This document shows positions 24,727 through 35,979 of a DNA stretch of 64,000 nucleotides, piece after piece. The translations under genes and the position numbers were made by a program. Numbering within the stretch: the first letter of the stretch is position 1; the number at the start of each line of letters is the position of its first letter. The DNA comes from Alphaproteobacteria bacterium (GTDB lineage Bacteria; Myxococcota_A; UBA796; GCA-2862545), in assembly GCA_020632925.1 (NCBI GenBank), contig JACKER010000012.1:1-64000 (forward strand), read 5' to 3'. Under the pieces are notes generated by a model, which was given only the letters and a program-made list of their open reading frames with translations, was not told the origin of the DNA and ran no database searches.

Positions 24727-24868
24727 AGGCGATGTAGGAGGCGTCGGCGGCGGGTCGAACCTCCGACCACCCGAAGGATGGAACGTCTCCCGAGATACGA
24801 CCGCATCCGCGGCCAAGCCACGCCAACGCGCTGTGCCGGCGCTTCCGAGCATCGCGCCCTGAGTCGAT

Positions 24869-26380
24869 TCAACCGGCGCGTCTCCCGGTGTCGAGCCGCG
24901 CGACCAGCGCCCCCCGGTCCAGCTTCCCGTTCGGCGTCGTCGGGAAGGTGGGGACCGCGAGCAGCCTCCGCGGCACCATCACCGGGGGCAGACGCTCCGC
25001 GAGCCGGGCGCGCACGCCGTCGGCGTCGATGCTCTCGACCTCCACGAAGCCCACGAGCCCCTCGGCGCCCGTCGCCCCGAGCGGCCACCCCACCACCACG
25101 GCGCGAGCGCCCGTCACCGACGCCAGCGCGTGCTCGACCTCACCGAGCTCCACGCGGTGTCCGCGCACCTTGAGCTGGTGGTCCGCGCGTCCCCGGAACC
25201 ACAGCACGCCCTCGCGCAGCGCCACGCGGTCGCCCGTGCGGTACCACCGCTCCCCACCGCGCTCGACGAAGGCCGCGGACGTGCGCTCCGGGTCCCCGAG
25301 GTAGCCGGACGCCAGCTGCGGTCCGGCCACCCAGAGCTCCTCGTCCACCACGTCCACCCGCGTCCCCGGCAGCGCGGTCCCGATCGGCACCACCGGCAGC
25401 CCGCCCTCGGTCGTCGGGTCGAACCGGTGGCTGGTGCACGCGATCGTGGCCTCCGTGGGGCCGTACAGGTTGTGCACCTCCGCGTTCGGCGCCGCGGCGG
25501 CCCAGGTGGACGCGAGCTCTCCGGGCAGCGCCTCCCCGCAGAACAGCACCCGCCGCCACCCCGGCCAGGCCCCGGGCGACGCGAGCCCCATCCGTCGCAG
25601 CCGGTGCGCGGTCGTGGGGGCCGCGAAGAACACCGTCAGGGCCGCCGACCCGAGCCAACGGCCCGGCGCCAGCACCCCCGCGGTCGCGCAGACCGTGCCG
25701 CCCACGGACCACGCCGCGAACAGATCGAAGGCCGACAGGTCGAAGCCGAGCTCGAAGAGCTGGGAGAAGCGGTCGCCGGGCTCGAGGCCGAGCCGCTCGG
25801 TGGCCGCGTCCAGGAACGCGCTCGCGTTGCCCTGCGTCACCCCCACCGCCTTCGGTGCTCCCGTGCTCCCCGAGGTGAAGAGCACCCAGGCGAGGTCGTC
25901 CGCGGTCGGGGTGGGCGCCTCCCAGCGGCGCGACGGCAGCAGGTCGGTCGGGCCCAGCAGGCGCTGGTGGGGCCAACGCTCGGGGGCGTCGGGCGGCGGC
26001 GCGCCTTCGAGCAGCAGCCAGGTCCGCGCCGGACCGTCGAGGAGGGCGGGCAGCACCGCCGCGCCCGCGGCGTCGACCACCACCGCGCTCACCGAGGCCG
26101 CGCGCATCATGTCGAGGAGGCGGGCCGCGGGGAGGTCCGGGCCGAGCGGGACGTAGGGCCCTCCGCGCGAAGCGCCCGCGAGCACGCCGACCAGCGCGGC
26201 GCGGCTGTGCTTCCCGAGGACCCCGGTGGCACCGTGGCCGCAGCGCTGCAGCGTCGCCGCCACCCCGTGCGCCTCGGACGCCAGGCCCGCCCAGGTCCAC
26301 GGCTCGTCCTCCCAGACCAGCGCGACCTGTTCGGGACGGCGGTCGAGCTGGTTCAGGAAGCGAGCTGCCAGGCCGATCAA
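24869..26380 (-). CDS. Amino acid adenylation (AMP-binding) enzyme, stand-alone A domain
   Basis: 503 residues. NRPS A-domain core motifs in order: LFTSGSTGAPKAVGVTQGN (A3), FELGFDLSAFDLF (A4, with the Asp that holds an alpha-amino group), NLYGPTEAT (A5), YRTGD (A7), GRADHQLKVRGHRVELGEVE (A8), NGKLDR with catalytic Lys (A10). No condensation or carrier domain is attached; a separate carrier protein is encoded in the divergent operon. Activates an amino acid as the adenylate and loads it on that carrier (inferred). TTG 26380 is chosen because GGAGGAGG sits just before it; GTG 26398 is the alternative. Shares a ~55-bp divergent promoter region with the diiron enzyme. Confidence 0.85.
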   Translation of the reverse strand: MIGLAARFLNQLDRRPEQVALVWEDEPWTWAGLASEAHGVAATLQRCGHGATGVLGKHSRAALVGVLAGASRGGPYVPLGPDLPAARLLDMMRAASVSAVVVDAAGAAVLPALLDGPARTWLLLEGAPPPDAPERWPHQRLLGPTDLLPSRRWEAPTPTADDLAWVLFTSGSTGAPKAVGVTQGNASAFLDAATERLGLEPGDRFSQLFELGFDLSAFDLFAAWSVGGTVCATAGVLAPGRWLGSAALTVFFAAPTTAHRLRRMGLASPGAWPGWRRVLFCGEALPGELASTWAAAAPNAEVHNLYGPTEATIACTSHRFDPTTEGGLPVVPIGTALPGTRVDVVDEELWVAGPQLASGYLGDPERTSAAFVERGGERWYRTGDRVALREGVLWFRGRADHQLKVRGHRVELGEVEHALASVTGARAVVVGWPLGATGAEGLVGFVEVESIDADGVRARLAERLPPVMVPRRLLAVPTFPTTPNGKLDRGALVARLDTGRRAG

Positions 26381-26434
26381 GCCTCCTCCGCGCCGCACGA
26401 TACACAACCGGTGACGTCCCGGCAGGGCGCGGCT

Positions 26435-27286
26435 ATGGTGCGATCGATGTCACCGTCGGCCGATCTCGATGGAAGGCTGGTCCGTGGCTCGGTGAGCGGG
26501 GTCTGGTCGCTCGACGGGCTGGCGTGGCCCGACGCGCTCGACCGCGACCAGTGGGCCTCGAGCCCGGAGTGGCTCTCCATCTTCGGCACGCCGGCCTGGG
26601 AGGCGGCGGACGAGCGCACGCGCAAGCGGCTCTCGCTGACCGAGCTCGCCGCCTTCTTCAGCCTCACGCTGCACGGCGAACGCCCGCTCGTGGCCGGGCT
26701 CGTCCACCGGATGCACGACGGTCGCCGCGACCGGCTCGCCAGCCGCTACCTCCACCACTTCCTGGAGGAGGAGAGCCGGCACATGGTGATGTTCGGCGAG
26801 TTCTGCGACCGCTACCACCGCGTGTACCCGATGCCCCGGCTGGCGCTGGGCGGCCCCGACCCCGACGACGAGGTGCGCTTCGGCGTGCGCGCGCTCGTGG
26901 TCGAGGAGGTCGGCCTGCACTTCAACGCGGTCTACGCCGCCGACGAGCGCCTCCCGCCGATCGTCCGCCAGATCAACGCCCTGCACCGCCGCGACGAGCT
27001 GCGGCACGTGGCCTGGGGGCGCGAGGCGCTGCGCGAGGCGGTGGCGGCGGTCGACGAGGACGCCCTGCCCAAGCTCCGCCGCTGGACGACGACCTACCTC
27101 CGCCAGTCGCTCGAGGACCTGTGCAACGCGCGGGCGCTCGCCGACGCCGGCATCCCCGAGCCGCACGAGGTCCGCGCCGCCACGCTCGCCCACCCCGCCT
27201 TCCGCGCGCGCTGCGCCGAGGCGGCCGCCCCCCTGGTGGCGCGTCTCCGCGATCTGCGCCTGCTCGAGCCCCCGGAGTCCCCGTGA
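26435..27286 (+). CDS. AurF-like diiron oxygenase acting in a carrier-protein pathway
   Basis: 283 residues, helical. Two ligand sets typical of ferritin-like diiron oxygenases are visible: EEESRHMVMFGEF and RRDELRHVAWG (ExxH pairs), with additional acids in VVEEVGLHFN. Pattern and length fit AurF/p-aminobenzoate N-oxygenase relatives, which oxidise amines or acyl chains using O2. Downstream are a carrier protein (4-bp overlap) and a sulfotransferase, and an adenylation enzyme is divergent, so the substrate is probably an aminoacyl-carrier thioester. ATG 26435 or ATG 26447 could be the start; a -10-like TATGGT at 26434 would favour the second. Confidence 0.75.
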   Translation: MVRSMSPSADLDGRLVRGSVSGVWSLDGLAWPDALDRDQWASSPEWLSIFGTPAWEAADERTRKRLSLTELAAFFSLTLHGERPLVAGLVHRMHDGRRDRLASRYLHHFLEEESRHMVMFGEFCDRYHRVYPMPRLALGGPDPDDEVRFGVRALVVEEVGLHFNAVYAADERLPPIVRQINALHRRDELRHVAWGREALREAVAAVDEDALPKLRRWTTTYLRQSLEDLCNARALADAGIPEPHEVRAATLAHPAFRARCAEAAAPLVARLRDLRLLEPPESP

Positions 27287-27531
27287 CGCTGACCGCCGAC
27301 CGCATCCTGACCTTCCTCCGCGACGACCTGGACGTCGACACCGAGGGCGTGGAGCTCGAGACCGCCCTCTTCTCCAGCGGGCGCGTGGATTCGCTGGCCA
27401 TGGTCGACCTGATGGCCTTCCTCGAGCGCGAAGGGCGGTTTCACCTGGACATCGCCGATGTGACGCTGGAGAACCTGGACACCGTGGGTCGCATGCTGAC
27501 GCTGGTGGCGGAGCGCGCCGCTCGTGGCTGA
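27283..27531 (+). CDS. Acyl/peptidyl carrier protein
   Basis: 82 residues from GTG 27283 (overlaps the diiron stop, GTGA). Four-helix carrier fold with GRVDSLAMVDLMAF, where the Ser takes phosphopantetheine. The C-terminal helix ends at a stop that overlaps the sulfotransferase start by 8 bp. Size and motif are those of free-standing ACP/PCPs in small amino-acid-modifying pathways. Presumed to hold the substrate for the diiron oxygenase. Confidence 0.85.
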   Translation: MTLTADRILTFLRDDLDVDTEGVELETALFSSGRVDSLAMVDLMAFLEREGRFHLDIADVTLENLDTVGRMLTLVAERAARG

Positions 27532-28429
27532 AGGGGTCGTCGTGCTCGGCATCTCCCGGTCCGGGACGACGCTCGTGCAGCGCCTGCTCGACGCCCACCC
27601 GGAGATCGCCGCACCCCCGGAGACGCTGGCGCTCACCGCGGGGGCGCGCTTCCTCGCATCGCAGCGGATGGGCAGCGGCGCGTCCTTCGGCGTGCTCTCG
27701 GGCCTGGCCACCCTCGGGGTCGAACAGGACGAGGTCGTCCGCCGCGTCCGCGCGCTGTGCTTCGGGTTCCTCGAGGAGCACGCCGCTCGGGCCGGCAAGC
27801 CGCGCTGGGCCTGCAAGACCGCGGTCGACGTGTTCCACCTGCCCGAGATCGAGCAGCTCTGCGGGGAGGAGGTCCGCTACGTGGGCGTCCTGCGCCACGG
27901 TCTCGACGTCGCCGTGAGCCTCCTCGAGCTGGTCACCAAGACGGGCGCCTGGTTCGAGGAGCTCCACCGGTACCAGGCCGTCGAGCCCCGCCCGCTGGTG
28001 GCTGCCGCGCGCGCGTGGGCGGACGCCACCGAGGCGCTGCTCGGCCTGCGTCACCGGCGCCCCGAGCGCGTCCACCTCCTGCGGTACGAGGACCTCGTCC
28101 GGGAGCCCGACGCCACCCTCGACGCGTTGACCTCCTTCCTCGGGGTGCCGCGCCCCGACGGTTGGGCGGCGGACGCCCTGTCGCGCCCGGGTGCGGGCGG
28201 GTTCGGCGACTGGAAGACCTGGGAGAAGACGGCGCTGGACACAGGCTCCGTGGGTCGTTGGCGGCGTTACGACCGGGTGCAGATCTCGGCGGCGGTGGAG
28301 GCGGTGGCCGGGGTGCTCGAGGCGGCCGGCTACGACGCGCCCACCCCGATGACCCCCGAGGAGGCGCGCCGGCGGGCGGAGATGGCCATGCGTCTCACGG
28401 CCCTCAAGCCCGGAGCACGTCGTGCATGA
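27524..28429 (+). CDS. PAPS-dependent sulfotransferase family protein
   Basis: 301 residues. 5'-phosphosulfate loop GISRSGTTLVQRLLDAHPE at the N-terminus; the 3'-phosphate region includes VLRHGLDVAVSLLEL; later HLLRYEDLVREPDATLDALTSFLG and a C-terminal VGRWRRYD, the usual landmarks of the bacterial Sulfotransfer_3 group. Transfers sulfonate from PAPS to a hydroxyl or amine. GTG 27524 lies inside the ACP gene (8-bp overlap), so it is translationally coupled and likely the last step of the cassette. Confidence 0.85.
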   Translation: MAEGVVVLGISRSGTTLVQRLLDAHPEIAAPPETLALTAGARFLASQRMGSGASFGVLSGLATLGVEQDEVVRRVRALCFGFLEEHAARAGKPRWACKTAVDVFHLPEIEQLCGEEVRYVGVLRHGLDVAVSLLELVTKTGAWFEELHRYQAVEPRPLVAAARAWADATEALLGLRHRRPERVHLLRYEDLVREPDATLDALTSFLGVPRPDGWAADALSRPGAGGFGDWKTWEKTALDTGSVGRWRRYDRVQISAAVEAVAGVLEAAGYDAPTPMTPEEARRRAEMAMRLTALKPGARRA

Positions 28430-28473
28430 CGCTGCGGGTGTACCCTGGGGCGAACTGAATCGAGGGTGGCCCG

Positions 28474-28887
28474 ATGTGGTGGATCGCGCTGTCCACTTGC
28501 GCCGCGTATGCGCAGGACGATGGCTTCGACGCCTACTTCGCGACGTTCCAGCAGGCCGTCGCGGCGAAGGACCGCGAGGCGACCGCCGCGCTGACCGGCT
28601 TCCCGTTCACGAGCTGGGATCTCGTGGGGAAGGTGCCGAAGAAGCTCACGCGGGGCAGCGAGGGAGGGCCGGTGTCCCTCGAGCACGACGCGTTCGTCGC
28701 GGCGTGGCCCAGGCTGTTCGACAAGGAGGCGCGGGCCCACGTCGCCGCTCCCAACCCGGTCGAACTCGGCGAGAACGGCCGCGGCGTGGGCATCTGGGGC
28801 GGAGAGGACTGGGCCGTCTGGCTGGTGTTCGAGCGCGGCGAGGACGGCGTGTGGCGCCTCGTCGGCACGGACAACGTCAGCGGCTGA
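28474..28887 (+). CDS. Small exported hypothetical protein
   Basis: 137 residues. Short signal (MWWIALSTCAAYAQ, cleavage after AYA). The mature part begins with a helix (FDAYFATFQQAVAAKDREA) followed by strands (FPFTSWDLVGK; GVGIWGGEDWAVWLVFE; GVWRLVGTDNVSG), the layout of an NTF2/SnoaL-like cone, but without recognisable catalytic residues. GAGGG supports ATG 28474; TACCCT at 28441 is a possible -10. Converges on the FHA regulator with one base between stops. Confidence 0.5.
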   Translation: MWWIALSTCAAYAQDDGFDAYFATFQQAVAAKDREATAALTGFPFTSWDLVGKVPKKLTRGSEGGPVSLEHDAFVAAWPRLFDKEARAHVAAPNPVELGENGRGVGIWGGEDWAVWLVFERGEDGVWRLVGTDNVSG

Positions 28888-28888
28888 G

Positions 28889-29818
28889 CTACTCGGTGAC
28901 GTTCGAGGTCAGCACCCGCACCCGAAGCTGGCGGTTGCGCTTCTCCACGAACCACGGGTCGATGCCCGCGCGCTGGAGCTCGCGCCGCAGTCGGTAGAGC
29001 AGGACGTCGAGCTTGTTCTGGTCGCCGTCGCGGCCCCAGATCCCCCGCTGCACGTCGTGCTCGTCGATCCAGCCGCGGTCCTTGGCCGGCAGCTCGCCGT
29101 CGTCCGCCACCTTGCGGGCCAGGAGGTACAGCAGGATCGCGCGGTTGCCCGTCTGCACGTGGTACCGCTCGCCGGTCGTCGACTCCACGGTCGCTTCGGG
29201 GCCGTGCGGTCCGTTGCGCCGCGCGCTCACCGTGTACGGCGTCTGCTGGGCGGCGTCGATCGCGGTCGGGACGCGCTGGCCGTCGGCCACGTCCAGCCGG
29301 AAGCGCGCGCTGCCGACCACCAGCTCGACCCCGCGCTGGAGCGGAACCGCCTCTCCCTCGCGCCACACCTCGCCGCCCCGGATCGTGAGCACGAGCGCGC
29401 CGGCGTCGGCGTCGGGGACCCGTAGATCGTCCTCCTCGCCGCCTCCGACGCGGAAGATCTCGGTGTCGAGCGGCAGGCGCACCCCGGTCGCGGGCTCCAC
29501 CAGCAGCCAACGCGTCGCCGCGCCACCCGCGCCCTTGCGCACCCGCAGCAGCGTTCCGCCGACCCGGAGGGTCTCGTCGCCCTCGAGCTCGACGGGGGAC
29601 ACGACCCGCTCCTCGTCGACGTACGTCCCGTTGCTGGAGCGCTCGTCCCGCACCAGCAGCTTGTCGCCCTCGACCACCAGCGTGGCGTGCGACCAGCTCG
29701 CGAGCGGGTCGTCGAGGACCAGATCGCCGGCTGGATCGCGACCCATGCGAAACACGGCGGTGGCGACCGACTTCTCGGCGACCACGATCCCATCGGCGAT
29801 GATGCATACGGCCCACAT
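28889..29818 (-). CDS. FHA-domain protein with C-terminal winged-helix DNA-binding domain
   Basis: 309 residues. N-terminal FHA domain about residues 20-95 ([34 protein letters not shown]), a second divergent FHA-like segment about 115-180 ([15 protein letters not shown]), then a C-terminal OmpR/BTAD-type winged helix ([48 protein letters not shown]). Binds phosphothreonine peptides and probably DNA, linking Ser/Thr kinase signals to transcription. Divergent from clpP. A perfect TATGAT lies 9 nt before the ATG. Confidence 0.8.
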   Translation of the reverse strand: MWAVCIIADGIVVAEKSVATAVFRMGRDPAGDLVLDDPLASWSHATLVVEGDKLLVRDERSSNGTYVDEERVVSPVELEGDETLRVGGTLLRVRKGAGGAATRWLLVEPATGVRLPLDTEIFRVGGGEEDDLRVPDADAGALVLTIRGGEVWREGEAVPLQRGVELVVGSARFRLDVADGQRVPTAIDAAQQTPYTVSARRNGPHGPEATVESTTGERYHVQTGNRAILLYLLARKVADDGELPAKDRGWIDEHDVQRGIWGRDGDQNKLDVLLYRLRRELQRAGIDPWFVEKRNRQLRVRVLTSNVTE

Positions 29819-29826
29819 CGCCGGGC

Positions 29827-29832
29827 ATCATA
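29827..29832 (-). promoter_or_regulatory. -10 element TATGAT for the FHA regulator
   Basis: TATGAT on the minus strand, one mismatch from TATAAT, ends 8 nt before the start codon, so the leader would be very short. It lies in the 97-bp divergent region shared with clpP. No clear -35 partner was found. Confidence 0.45.
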
Positions 29833-29915
29833 CACGATGCGTGCTCCCCGTACGGGCGGGTCGCATGGCCCGATCGGCGTGGTTACGGGGTCGCATCCAC
29901 CCCGAGGGGAGCCCG

Positions 29916-30566
29916 ATGAACAAGCCTGTGCAGCCGCTGATGTCCACGTCGATGGACCTGACCCCGACCAGCTACTGGGTCCCGACGGTCACGGAGATGA
30001 CCCACCGCGGCGAGGCCCGGCACGACATCTGGTCGCGGCTCCTCGTGGACCGGATCATCTTCCTGGGCACGGCGATCGACGACACCGTCGCGAACCTGAT
30101 CATCGCCCAGCTCCTGTTCCTCGACAGCCAGGATCCGGAGAAGGACATCTACCTGTACCTGAACAGCCCGGGCGGCGTGATCACCGCGGGCATGGCGATC
30201 TACGACACGATGCACCACGTCCGCTCCGACGTGGCGACCATCTGCGTGGGCCAGTGCGCGTCGATGGCGGCGGTGCTGCTCGCGGCCGGCGCCAAGGGCA
30301 AGCGCCGTGCGCTCCCCAACAGCCGGGTCCTCATCCACCAGCCGCTCGGCGGGTTCCGCGGCCAGGCGACCGACATCGAGATCCACGCGAAGGAGATCCT
30401 CCGCTGGAAGGAGACGCTGAACAACGTCCTCTCCAGCCACACCGGCCAGCCGGTGGCGCGGGTCAAGGAGGACACGGAGCGCGACAACATCATGACCGCG
30501 CCCCAGGCCCTCGAGTACGGTCTCATCGACGAGGTCATCTCGTCCGACAGGTCCGAAGACAAGTAG
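29916..30566 (+). CDS. clpP: ATP-dependent Clp protease proteolytic subunit
   Basis: 216 residues. Serine protease of the ClpXP complex. Landmarks: [30 protein letters not shown], catalytic Ser in [15 protein letters not shown], catalytic His in [13 protein letters not shown], and Asp in the region following TERDN. Note GQCASMA, with Cys for the more usual Ala. GGGGAG upstream of ATG 29916 sets the start; the N-terminal 25 residues are a propeptide-like extension. The order clpP-clpX-lon is conserved in many proteobacteria, here without tig upstream. Confidence 0.96.
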   Translation: MNKPVQPLMSTSMDLTPTSYWVPTVTEMTHRGEARHDIWSRLLVDRIIFLGTAIDDTVANLIIAQLLFLDSQDPEKDIYLYLNSPGGVITAGMAIYDTMHHVRSDVATICVGQCASMAAVLLAAGAKGKRRALPNSRVLIHQPLGGFRGQATDIEIHAKEILRWKETLNNVLSSHTGQPVARVKEDTERDNIMTAPQALEYGLIDEVISSDRSEDK

Positions 30567-30591
30567 GTCGGTCGTCAGAACCGGAGGCGGC

Positions 30592-31842
30592 GTGAAGCGG
30601 AAGTCGACCAACGGCAAGGACCTGTGCTGCTCCTTCTGCGGGAAGTCCCAGAAGGAGGTGCGCAAGCTCATCGCCGGTCCCTCGGTGTACATCTGCGACG
30701 AGTGCGTCGAGCTGTGCAACGACATCATCACCGAGGAGTACGAGCGGGAGGACTTCTACGCCACCCGCGGGCTCGTGCCGAAGCCCAAGGAGATCTACGA
30801 CTTCCTCGACGAGTACGTCGTGGGCCAGTCGCGCGCGAAGAAGGTCATGTCCGTGGCGGTGCACAACCACTACAAGCGGATCGACGCGCGCGCCGGGCAC
30901 GACGACATCGAGCTGCAGAAGTCGAACGTGCTCCTCATCGGGCCGACCGGTTCGGGCAAGACGCTGCTCGCGCAGACGCTCGCGAAGTACCTCAACGTCC
31001 CGTTCGCCATCGCGGACGCGACGAGCCTCACCGAGGCCGGGTACGTCGGCGAGGACGTCGAGAACATCATCCTGAACCTCTTCCAGTCCGCCGAGTACAA
31101 CGTCGAGCGGACGACGAAGGGCATCATCTACATCGACGAGATCGACAAGATCGCCCGAAAGGGCGAGAACCCGTCGATCACGCGCGACGTGTCGGGCGAG
31201 GGCGTGCAGCAGGCGCTCCTCAAGATCATCGAGGGTACGATCGCGAACGTCCCGCCCAAGGGGGGCCGCAAGCACCCGCAGCAGGACTTCCTGCAGATCG
31301 ACACGACGAACATCCTGTTCATCTGCGGCGGCGCTTTCGTGGGCCTCGAGAAGATCGTCGAGGGCCGGCTCGGCCAGCAGGCGGTCGGCTTCGGCAGCCA
31401 GCCCAAGGACAAGCGTCGGTACAGCCAGGACGAGCTGCTCGCGCAGGTCGAGGCCGAGGACATCATGAAGTTCGGGATGATCCCGGAGTTCATCGGCCGC
31501 GTCCCGGTCATCGCGACCCTCGATCAGCTCGACGAGTCCGCGCTGGTCGACATCCTGACCCGCCCTCGCAACGCGCTCACCAAGCAGTACCAGAAGCTCT
31601 TCGACATGGACGGCGTCCAGCTCAAGTTCACGGAGAAGAGCCTCGAGCTGATCGCCCGCGAGGCGCTCAAGCGGAAGGCCGGCGCGCGCGGCCTGCGCGG
31701 CATCCTCGAGGAGATCATGCTCGACGCGATGTACGATCTGCCCTCCAAGACCCACGTGAAGGAGTGCATCGTGAGCGAGGACGTGGTCGAGCGGAAGCGC
31801 CCGCCGATCCTGGTCTACGAGAACGAGGCAGAGTGGGGCTGA
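30592..31842 (+). CDS. clpX: Clp protease ATP-binding unfoldase
   Basis: 416 residues. N-terminal C4 zinc domain ([17 protein letters not shown]), Walker [16 protein letters not shown], Walker [12 protein letters not shown], pore loop GYVGEDV, RKH-loop region, sensor 2 [11 protein letters not shown], and the IGF-equivalent loop VGFG used to dock on ClpP. GTG 30592 follows GGAGGCGG. Same operon as clpP, 25 bp downstream; lon follows by 1 bp. Confidence 0.97.
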   Translation: MKRKSTNGKDLCCSFCGKSQKEVRKLIAGPSVYICDECVELCNDIITEEYEREDFYATRGLVPKPKEIYDFLDEYVVGQSRAKKVMSVAVHNHYKRIDARAGHDDIELQKSNVLLIGPTGSGKTLLAQTLAKYLNVPFAIADATSLTEAGYVGEDVENIILNLFQSAEYNVERTTKGIIYIDEIDKIARKGENPSITRDVSGEGVQQALLKIIEGTIANVPPKGGRKHPQQDFLQIDTTNILFICGGAFVGLEKIVEGRLGQQAVGFGSQPKDKRRYSQDELLAQVEAEDIMKFGMIPEFIGRVPVIATLDQLDESALVDILTRPRNALTKQYQKLFDMDGVQLKFTEKSLELIAREALKRKAGARGLRGILEEIMLDAMYDLPSKTHVKECIVSEDVVERKRPPILVYENEAEWG

Positions 31843-31843
31843 G

Positions 31844-34231
<2,388 letters not shown>

Positions 34232-34272
34232 CGGCTCGCGCGCCACGCACCGCCCGAAAAACCACGATCCAC

Positions 34273-34305
34273 CGCTGGCGGACGTAGAAATTTCTTCCGC
34301 CGGTG
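34273..34305. promoter_or_regulatory. Nested inverted repeat between lon and the HU gene
   Basis: A 10-bp stem with GU pairs (34273-34282 with 34296-34305, core CTGGCGGA/TCCGCCGG) encloses a second perfect palindrome, AGAAATTTCT (34286-34295). Four T follow at 34311-34314. It could be a weak terminator for lon or an operator for the HU promoter; the A/T-rich palindrome is unusual for this GC-rich region. The rest of the 241-bp gap is A/T richer than average and should contain the HU promoter (TAGACT at 34410-34415 is the best -10). Confidence 0.45.
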
Positions 34306-34472
34306 CAGTGTTTTCCATTGTCGGCGTTGGACGTGGTGGTTTCGGGCGCCATCGGCCGACGGTCCCGCGCTGGTGCGGATCGACGCCAACCATGAGGGTC
34401 TTTCCTGCGTAGACTCGCCACGGCAGCCGGGCCGCCGCCCTGCCCACCACCACCGAACAGGAGACTCGAACC

Positions 34473-34763
34473 ATGGCTAGCAAGAGTGTCACCAAGGCCG
34501 AACTGGTGTCCAAGATCGCGTCCGACACCGGCATGAAGAAGGTGGACGCCGAGAAGGCGCTCGCCGCCATGACCGGCGCGATCCAGGACGCGCTGCAGTC
34601 GGGGAAGAAGGTCACCTTGATCGGGTTCGGGACGTTCTCGGTCGCGGACCGCAAGGCTCGCACCGGCCGCGACCCGCAGACCAAGAAGCCGATCAAGATC
34701 CCCGCCAGCAAGGCCGTCCGCTTCAAGGCGGGCAAGGCGATGAAGGACGCCGTCAACGGCTGA
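34473..34763 (+). CDS. hup: HU-family nucleoid DNA-binding protein
   Basis: 96 residues. Full HU signature: [38 protein letters not shown], beta-arm [20 protein letters not shown], and [11 protein letters not shown]. Binds and bends DNA as a dimer, intercalating with the Pro in [13 protein letters not shown] precedes ATG 34473. Placed after lon as in many proteobacteria but with its own upstream region. Confidence 0.95.
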   Translation: MASKSVTKAELVSKIASDTGMKKVDAEKALAAMTGAIQDALQSGKKVTLIGFGTFSVADRKARTGRDPQTKKPIKIPASKAVRFKAGKAMKDAVNG

Positions 34764-34860
34764 CGGTCGCCGGGTCCCCGCACGTCGGTCCTTGACGGTC
34801 TCGGGCGTGCGGGGTACCCATGGCATGTGGCTCGGGGCGCTGGTCTCGGGTCAGCCCGTC

Positions 34861-34932
34861 GGGCGGATAGCTCAACGGGAGAGCATCGGCTTTACACGCC
34901 GACGGTTGCAGGTTCGATTCCTGTTCCGCCCA
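34861..34932 (+). tRNA. tRNA-Val (anticodon TAC)
   Basis: Cloverleaf folds by eye: acceptor GGGCGGA with TCCGCCC, D arm GCTC...GAGC, anticodon stem TCGGC/GCCGA around loop TTTACAC (anticodon TAC), T arm GCAGG-TTCGATT-CCTGT, discriminator A at 34932. CCA is not encoded (the next bases are TGG). Confidence 0.95.
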
Positions 34933-34962
34933 TGGCTCCACACGTTCTGTTCTATTGCGCGC

Positions 34963-35039
<77 letters not shown>

Positions 35040-35052
35040 CTTTTTCTTCTGC

Positions 35053-35088
35053 GAACGCCGATCCGTGGCACTGCCCGGGTCGGCGTTC
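35053..35088 (+). terminator. Hairpin terminator after the tRNA pair
   Basis: Perfect 9-bp inverted repeat GAACGCCGA/TCGGCGTTC (35053-35061 with 35080-35088), extended to 12 bp by weaker pairs, followed by TCGTTT. A T-rich stretch (CTTTTTCTTCT) lies between it and tRNA-Asp. Position and form suit factor-independent termination of the tRNA transcript. Confidence 0.6.
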
Positions 35089-35130
35089 TCGTTTCTGCCT
35101 CCACGAGGTCGGGCGGCAGACGGAGGTTCG

Positions 35131-35562
35131 GTGACCCTTCGATCCCTCGGACTCGCCGCCGTGCTGCTGTCGTGCGGCGTCGCGCTGGCCGCGCAGCCCA
35201 CCAAGCGCCCGACGGACGAGGTGCGTGGCAAGGAGCTGTACGAGCGGCACTGCCTCGCCTGCCACGGCACGCGCGGCGCGGGCGACGGACCCGCGACCAC
35301 GGCCCTGGTCGCTCCGGTCCCGGACCTGATGGGGAAGGTGAAGGCCGATCCCGCCACGGTCGACGTGGTGGAGCTGGGCCGCGGGGCGATGCCGTCGTTC
35401 CAGCCGAGCTTCGACGCGGCCGACGCCAAGCGCGTGCTGATGTACATGGCCAAGCTCGATCGGATGCCCGACGAGCCCGCTTCTGCCGACGATCCCGCGC
35501 CGGACGAGGAGGAACCGCCGGCGGACGATGCGCAGGAAGCGCCGGGTGAAGGGCCCGAGTGA
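35131..35562 (+). CDS. Small periplasmic c-type cytochrome
   Basis: 143 residues from GTG 35131 (GGAGG just upstream). Signal peptide LGLAAVLLSCGVALAA, then one haem site ELYERHCLACHGTRGAGDGP; the distal Met is probably in GAMPSFQPSF. Ends in an acidic Asp/Glu/Pro tail (about 30 residues). Class I monohaem cytochrome, electron carrier. Followed 58 bp later by a similar cytochrome gene. Confidence 0.85.
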   Translation: MTLRSLGLAAVLLSCGVALAAQPTKRPTDEVRGKELYERHCLACHGTRGAGDGPATTALVAPVPDLMGKVKADPATVDVVELGRGAMPSFQPSFDAADAKRVLMYMAKLDRMPDEPASADDPAPDEEEPPADDAQEAPGEGPE

Positions 35563-35620
35563 AAGGTCCGGGGACCTCCGACGTGGGTCTGGTGTACACT
35601 TTTCCCAGGGGAGGGCCATC

Positions 35621-35977
35621 GTGAGGACGCCATCGCGAGGATGGGCGTGGGTCGTGGGCGCCACCCTGCTGACGGCGACCGCCCCCGCGTTCGCCGGAGC
35701 GGAGGAAGGACGCCCCATCTACGTCGCGAAGTGCCAGGCGTGCCACGGCGCGTCGGGCAAGGGCGACGGTCCCGCCGCGCGCGCGCTGCCGAAGCCGCCT
35801 CGGGACTTCACGAGCGCGGAGTTCTGGTCCAGCACGACGGACGACGCGGTGAAGACGGTGGTGCGTCAGGGCCTGCCGGGCACCATCATGCGCGGCTTCC
35901 CGATGCCGGACGACCAGGCCGACAACCTCCTGGCGTACCTCAGGTCGCTCGCCGAGAACCCCGCGCCGAAGCCGTAG
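35621..35977 (+). CDS. Small periplasmic c-type cytochrome
   Basis: 118 residues from GTG 35621, preceded by AGGGGAGGG. Signal peptide WAWVVGATLLTATAPAFAG, haem motif YVAKCQACHGASGKGDGP, likely axial Met in IMRGFPMPDDQ. Resembles the preceding cytochrome in architecture but lacks the acidic tail; the pair may be an old duplication. The stop is 2 bp before the TTG start of the carbamoyltransferase gene, so the two are probably co-transcribed though functionally unrelated. Confidence 0.85.
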   Translation: MRTPSRGWAWVVGATLLTATAPAFAGAEEGRPIYVAKCQACHGASGKGDGPAARALPKPPRDFTSAEFWSSTTDDAVKTVVRQGLPGTIMRGFPMPDDQADNLLAYLRSLAENPAPKP

Positions 35978-35979
35978 CC

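Noticed and set aside
24493..24852. Arg-Glu repeat protein on the minus strand
   Set aside because: It is a translation of the CTCCCG tracts, overlaps the end of a supported gene and lacks a credible start.
35041..35051. The T-rich run after tRNA-Asp as the terminator itself
   Set aside because: The tRNA T-arm/acceptor structure is not a terminator stem; the 9-bp hairpin just downstream is the better candidate.
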